NCBI GenBank assembly: GCA_029961045.1
Contig: JASBVN010000004.1
Span: forward strand, 310,001 to 374,000
DNA: 64,000 nt
Origin: Alicyclobacillaceae bacterium
GTDB taxonomy: Bacteria > Bacillota > Bacilli > Kyrpidiales > Kyrpidiaceae
Direction: 5' to 3'
Shown: one piece after another, positions 60,484-64,000 of the stretch
How positions within the stretch are numbered: position 1 is the stretch's first letter
Layout of the letters: each line of letters opens with the position of its first letter
The notes under the pieces: generated by a model
Databases searched by the model: none
The model's input: only the letters and a program-made list of their open reading frames with translations
Told to the model about the DNA's origin: nothing
Program-made: the position numbers and the translations under genes

Positions 60484-61168
60484 CCGGCCACGCCTCCTCG
60501 CTCAAAAACGGGCGGCAAAGAGCCAAGATCTCCGCGACGACGCTCTCGACATCCCGGCCCGTCGTGTCGATCAGGTGGGCGTCGGGAGCCCGCACCAGAG
60601 GAGAAACGGCCCGGTGAGCATCCGCGAGGTCTCGTTCGGCTAATTCCGTCCGCACCTCCTCGGCGCTGACGCAATGGCCGCGTTGTTGCAAATCCTCCAT
60701 CCGCCGTCTGGTCCGCTCGGCCAGCGAAGCCGTCAAATAGACTTTCACTTCCGCATCCGGCATGACGGCGGTCCCGATGTCCCGGCCGTCCATCACGACG
60801 CCGCCGCGGGCCGCCCATTCCTTTTGCAATTCGGTCATTCGCCGGCGGACGGCAGGCACCTTCGCCACGGCGGACACGGCCCGGTTGACTTGAGGAGACC
60901 GAAGCATCGGCGTGACGTCCCGACCGTTGACCCACACCCGCACCGACAGACCGTCCCGCCGCAACTCCAACCGAATTTCGTCGGCCAGCTTGGACAGCGC
61001 TTCTTCGTCATCGGGATCGATTCCCCTTTCGAGGACCCACCACGTGACCGCCCGGTACATGGCTCCGCTGTCCACGTAGAGGAGCCCCAACGCGTCCGCA
61101 ACCCGCCGGGCCACCGTGCTCTTGCCGGCTCCTGCGGGACCGTCAATTGCCACGCGCAACCTGTTCAT
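60476..61168 (-). CDS. cmk: Cytidylate kinase
   Basis: Phosphorylates CMP and dCMP, 230 aa from the ATG at 61168 (GGGAGGG ribosome binding site). The P-loop is GPAGAGKST (10-18), then YVDSGAMYRAVTW and the VVMDGRDIGTAVMP substrate-binding segment. First gene of cmk-plsC-rpsA, downstream of a long structured leader with an intrinsic-terminator-like hairpin. Confidence 0.97.
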   Translation of the reverse strand: MNRLRVAIDGPAGAGKSTVARRVADALGLLYVDSGAMYRAVTWWVLERGIDPDDEEALSKLADEIRLELRRDGLSVRVWVNGRDVTPMLRSPQVNRAVSAVAKVPAVRRRMTELQKEWAARGGVVMDGRDIGTAVMPDAEVKVYLTASLAERTRRRMEDLQQRGHCVSAEEVRTELAERDLADAHRAVSPLVRAPDAHLIDTTGRDVESVVAEILALCRPFLSEEAWPGG

Positions 61169-61214
61169 CCACGCCCTCCCTTGACTCGTCGAGCCGCAAC
61201 GAGGCCAAACATAT

Positions 61215-61238
61215 AAAAAGCAGGCAGAGCCCGCTTTT
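61215..61238 (-). terminator. Terminator hairpin in the cmk leader
   Basis: Arms AAAAGCGGGC and GCCTGCTTTT (one wobble pair), loop TCT, T tract to 61215. It is 47 bases before the cmk ATG. It either ends transcription of the upstream membrane-protein gene or acts as an attenuator for cmk. Confidence 0.75.
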
Positions 61239-61362
61239 CCTAACACGTTCACTATTCAGGACATGGAAAAGAGAGGTCGCTCCCCAACAAATGGGCACAT
61301 TCTCCATCTGCTGCTTTCGCCGGTCAGGAACGGAAGGGCCCCCGCATCGATCGGTTATGTTC

Positions 61363-61392
61363 ATAGTACCACAGCCGACAAAGCGGGTGCAA
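61363..61392 (-). promoter_or_regulatory. Possible promoter before the cmk leader
   Basis: -35 TTGCAC (61392-61387), 18-base spacer, -10 TACTAT (61368-61363), directly after the upstream stop codon. It would give cmk a leader of about 190 bases containing the terminator hairpin. Confidence 0.4.
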
Positions 61393-61412
61393 GGGACGGA
61401 TGCTGTCGAATT

Positions 61413-61904
61413 TTAGGAATCCTTGGCGATGAAATGGACCTTGACCTCCGGCGAACGGTTCCCGCCGGAGACCTCCCACTCCTGCCCCGCCAGGGGAGTC
61501 AACAGAAACGGGGATTGGTGGTCCACCACGATCCGGCGGTGTCCCTCCGCCCGGCGAGCGTCCACCTGGAGCACATCGCCCTCCCGGACCAACAGCCGAA
61601 CCTCCGGCTTGTCAAAGGCCCCATAGGGTGTTCCGTTGACGACGACATACGCCCCGGGCCAGGAAGCACCGTCTGCCAACTGGAAGGAGACTTCCGCTTC
61701 CGCGCTTGCGACCGGACCGGCCTGCGCCGGAGCCCCTTCCATGCGCTCCACGGGGACCAGCCAGGGACGCACTTCGGGAATCAGGAGCAACCCTTGAACG
61801 GCCGTCAATACACACAGCCCGGCAACCGCCGTCCGGAACAACCACTCGCTCATCCGTTCCACTCGATCCGCCAGGGGAGCATGGGAAGGATCGATCCGGC
61901 GCAT
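61413..61904 (-). CDS. Membrane-anchored protein of unknown function
   Basis: Not recognised. 163 aa from the ATG at 61904 (GAGGAGGGG ribosome binding site). A short basic cytosolic N-terminus precedes one membrane helix (about 25-42, AVAGLCVLTAVQGLLLIP), then an outside domain of beta type (VSFQLADGASWPG, YVVVNGTPYG, VREGDVLQVDA) reminiscent of a sugar- or ligand-binding sandwich. It occupies the position of the small ypfB gene upstream of cmk in B. subtilis but is much longer. Confidence 0.65.
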   Translation of the reverse strand: MRRIDPSHAPLADRVERMSEWLFRTAVAGLCVLTAVQGLLLIPEVRPWLVPVERMEGAPAQAGPVASAEAEVSFQLADGASWPGAYVVVNGTPYGAFDKPEVRLLVREGDVLQVDARRAEGHRRIVVDHQSPFLLTPLAGQEWEVSGGNRSPEVKVHFIAKDS

Positions 61905-62042
61905 GGTACGTCCCCTCCTCTGGTTCATTCTATTCCGCTCCGGCGCATTCCATCCGTCCCCCGCCCGGATTCGATTCCCGAGCATGGAACCTCCGCCTGT
62001 CTCATAAATATGAACTCAAACCCGGGGAAGGACGAGAATAAG

Positions 62043-62870
62043 ATGAAAACCGGATTCTTTGTCATTCTTCTGCCGTGGCGTAAAGTACTGGCCTCCGCCG
62101 CCCTTGCCGCCGCCTGTCTGCTGCTCCTATGGCCGGCCGCCCGTTTCTCCGCCGTCCCGGGGATTCCTTCCTGGTGGACCGCCCCAGTGGTCGCCGTCGA
62201 TCCGGGACACGGCGGTTACGACCCGGGGGTTTCCGCTCCCGGTGGAACACCGGCCGAAAAGGACATCACCCTTCAAATTGGGAAACGGCTCGCTCGAGCC
62301 CTGGAACGACGCGGCTTTCGGGCCATCCTCACCCGGACGGACGACCGGGACTACGCCCTTCCGGGACAGAGGGGTCGGGAGGCGAAACGGCAGGACCTGG
62401 ACGCCCGGATCGCCCTCGCCGAAGCCCACGCGGCGGCGGCATTCGTCAGCATTCATTGCAACAGTTCACCGGCCGCCTCCCGAGGAGGAGCGGAAACATT
62501 CTACAATCCATCTTCCGCGGAGTCGGTCCGGTTGGCGGCCCGCATTCAAGACCGCCTCCGCCGCATTCCCGGCATGTCTCCCAGAGAAGCCCATGACGGA
62601 TCCCAGTATTACCTTTTGCAGCGCCTTCGCATGCCTGCCGTCATCGTGGAAGCGGGTTATTTAAAAATCCCCGCCGATCGACAGAAACTTCTAGACCCCG
62701 GCTACCAACAAGAAGTGGCCGACGCAGTGGCGGAAGGAATCGCCGAATTTTTCCGCGAGGACTCCGGGCGCCTCAACGCTCCGGACCTTCACCAACTCTG
62801 GGCGCTTCCGGGAGGTTCCTTCCGCATCTTTTCAACCCCTTCCTCGTCCCCGTTGAGGGCGTTGATGTAA
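62043..62870 (+). CDS. cwlD: Spore cortex N-acetylmuramoyl-L-alanine amidase CwlD
   Basis: Removes peptide side chains from cortex muramic acid so that muramic delta-lactam can form, a need for germination. The protein is 275 aa from the ATG at 62043. An N-terminal membrane anchor (about 13-33) precedes the amidase_3 domain: AVDPGHGGYDPG (His56), Glu72, SIHCNS (His138) and the catalytic Glu203 in VIVEAGYL. The 3' end overlaps the convergent ypeB gene by 82 bases. The ribosome binding site is only moderate. Confidence 0.93.
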   Translation: MKTGFFVILLPWRKVLASAALAAACLLLLWPAARFSAVPGIPSWWTAPVVAVDPGHGGYDPGVSAPGGTPAEKDITLQIGKRLARALERRGFRAILTRTDDRDYALPGQRGREAKRQDLDARIALAEAHAAAAFVSIHCNSSPAASRGGAETFYNPSSAESVRLAARIQDRLRRIPGMSPREAHDGSQYYLLQRLRMPAVIVEAGYLKIPADRQKLLDPGYQQEVADAVAEGIAEFFREDSGRLNAPDLHQLWALPGGSFRIFSTPSSSPLRALM

Positions 62871-64000
62871 ATCCGGTACGTGTCGTTCTCAATGGTACCT
62901 AAAAATTCGTAAGCGAGAACCTCCCGTTTTTCTTCATTGGGAATAAGAGCCAGATGATGTTCCTGAACCGTCACATGCGGACTCAATCGGGCCTTGGCCT
63001 GTTCCAAGGTCAACCTGGGCGACGGAAGTGAACGCGGGCGGTGGTGATACACATAATCCTTCGCCGAGAGTCCCACCACTTCCCCGTTATCCAGCGCCAC
63101 CTTGACCAAGACCTTGTCCGGATACAGCCGAATCCCCCGCTCCACCGGAACGAATTCGAATACTCCCGTCTGATCGGTCTGATCTCCTTGAATCATTTCC
63201 ATGACCGGATATCCGTGAGCGCGAAGCCACGATTGGGCTTTCGAAGCGGCCTCCGCCAGATCGATCCGCTCGGCGCCCACCGGCCGGTCGTCCATGTACC
63301 ACACCACGTGGCCCCCTTTTTTCGTCACATCCAAGTACACACGGCCGGAAGCCCCTTCCTGGAGGGTGACACTGTAGGTCGGCAAGACTCCTCCTTTCCC
63401 GCTTTCTTGAACCCTAACCTCTGTCTTCCCCTTCCGCCCGAGAAACTGTTTCACTTTGTCGGCGACCCGATCGGGAGACATCTCCGGCCCGAGATCGCGA
63501 ACCGGCTGTTCTTGGATCCTGGCTTCCAACGTCCGCTGGGTCGGCCCAAAGGAGACCTCCGGGAATTCCGTCACCTGTTTTTCCAGTGCCTGAAAGCCGT
63601 CGATGATTTGATTGTCGATTTTCTTGTGCTGGTCGGACAGAGCCATTTCGGCGTCCATCCACCGCAAATTATGACTGAGAATGTTTCCCTGTACTTTGCG
63701 CAGTTCGCCCTCCACTTGAACGGCTTGGGCGTACAAGCTCCGGAGTTGAGTCCAATCCCGATCCGACAGAGGGGTTTGTGGATCCCGCACCCCCAACTGG
63801 TAGCTCAACCGCCCAATGTTGTTCAAAAACTCTTGGGTCTTATGAAACGGCATCAGCGTGAGGGGCAACTGCCCGACGTCCGCCTGGGCGGCAAAGGCTA
63901 AACGCCAAATGTTTGTCAAACAAGGAGTTCTTTGACGGACGCTGTTGATGGCCATCGCTTTGCCGAGCTCATCCTGCAACTGATCGACATGGGTCGTCAA
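62789..64000 (-). CDS. ypeB: Germination protein YpeB, N-terminus missing at window edge
   Basis: Germination protein needed for stable SleB cortex hydrolase in the spore. About 403 residues are present; the usual N-terminal membrane anchor and first residues lie beyond the right edge, and the first codon shown is not the start. The C-terminal half has PepSY-like repeats (TLEQAKARLSPHVTVQ and the earlier DLAEAASKAQSWLRAHG). The stop lies inside the convergent cwlD gene. sleB should be immediately beyond the edge. Confidence 0.92.
   Translation of the reverse strand: MTTHVDQLQDELGKAMAINSVRQRTPCLTNIWRLAFAAQADVGQLPLTLMPFHKTQEFLNNIGRLSYQLGVRDPQTPLSDRDWTQLRSLYAQAVQVEGELRKVQGNILSHNLRWMDAEMALSDQHKKIDNQIIDGFQALEKQVTEFPEVSFGPTQRTLEARIQEQPVRDLGPEMSPDRVADKVKQFLGRKGKTEVRVQESGKGGVLPTYSVTLQEGASGRVYLDVTKKGGHVVWYMDDRPVGAERIDLAEAASKAQSWLRAHGYPVMEMIQGDQTDQTGVFEFVPVERGIRLYPDKVLVKVALDNGEVVGLSAKDYVYHHRPRSLPSPRLTLEQAKARLSPHVTVQEHHLALIPNEEKREVLAYEFLGTIENDTYRIYINALNGDEEGVEKMRKEPPGSAQSW

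Noticed and set aside
61143-61307. 54-codon frame in the cmk leader overlapping the cmk start
   Set aside because: No ribosome binding site at a normal distance, crosses the terminator hairpin and runs into cmk in another frame; more likely untranslated leader.
1-64000. CRISPR arrays, insertion sequences, rRNA genes, prophage
   Set aside because: Looked for regularly spaced repeats, transposase or integrase proteins and rRNA segments; none seen.

Overview
The window looks like the chromosome of a spore-forming, moderately GC-rich Bacillota. It carries spoIVA, cwlD and ypeB (sporulation and germination), mtrB (TRAP), a three-gene menaquinol:cytochrome c reductase, bacillithiol genes and lipM next to gcvH. 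The backbone keeps the Bacillus subtilis qcr - ypiF/ypiB - aro/trp - cheR - ndk - hep/menG - mtrB - spoIVA - gpsA - der - rpsA - cmk - ypeB order. Menaquinone genes are of the futalosine type. Together these suggest an Alicyclobacillaceae-like organism such as Kyrpidia; that placement is inference. Almost everything is on the minus strand.

Layout: 0-3 kb, qcrC (cut by the edge), qcrB, qcrA, ypiF, ypiB. 3-6.1 kb, an XPB-type helicase and its partner protein. 6.2-10.8 kb, a plus-strand branched-chain amino-acid ABC operon, followed by a metallo-beta-lactamase-fold hydrolase. 11.8-21.5 kb, the aromatic supra-operon aroC-aroB-aroH-trpD-trpC-trpF-trpB-trpA-tyrA-aroA, with no trpE, trpG or hisC. 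A run of GAG triplets covers the trpD ribosome binding site and start codon. This is a textbook-like TRAP target, and mtrB itself lies at 51 kb.

21.7-41.5 kb is an insertion relative to the B. subtilis order and is visibly AT-richer from about 23 to 41.5 kb. It holds an RluD-type pseudouridine synthase, an AbrB-like regulator, a second Liv-type ABC transporter with a fused permease-ATPase, and an eight-gene CoA-ester operon divergent from a LysR regulator. The operon encodes a nitronate monooxygenase, a CitE-like lyase, three CoA-transferases, an acyl-CoA dehydrogenase and two MaoC proteins, and resembles itaconate/C5-dicarboxylate catabolic clusters. A bacillithiol cluster follows (DinB-like protein, bshC, an amidohydrolase, bshA). 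A tRNA-Gly(CCC) gene marks the right end.

41.8-50.5 kb: cheR, a patatin-like lipase, ndk, and a menaquinone/prenyl operon hepS-menG-ubiX-(cysteine-less MqnE-like)-mqnA-mqnC-hepT. 50.5-64 kb: a small membrane protein gene, mtrB, spoIVA with a good sigma-E-type promoter, lipM, gcvH, gpsA, plsY, der, an integral membrane protein gene, rpsA-like, plsC, cmk, a membrane-anchored unknown, cwlD (plus strand) and the 3' part of ypeB (cut by the edge).

Starts were chosen from Shine-Dalgarno position, family length and operon overlaps; many are GTG or TTG. No stretch longer than 300 bases lacks a gene. Promoters, terminators and operators are read by eye and carry lower confidence.
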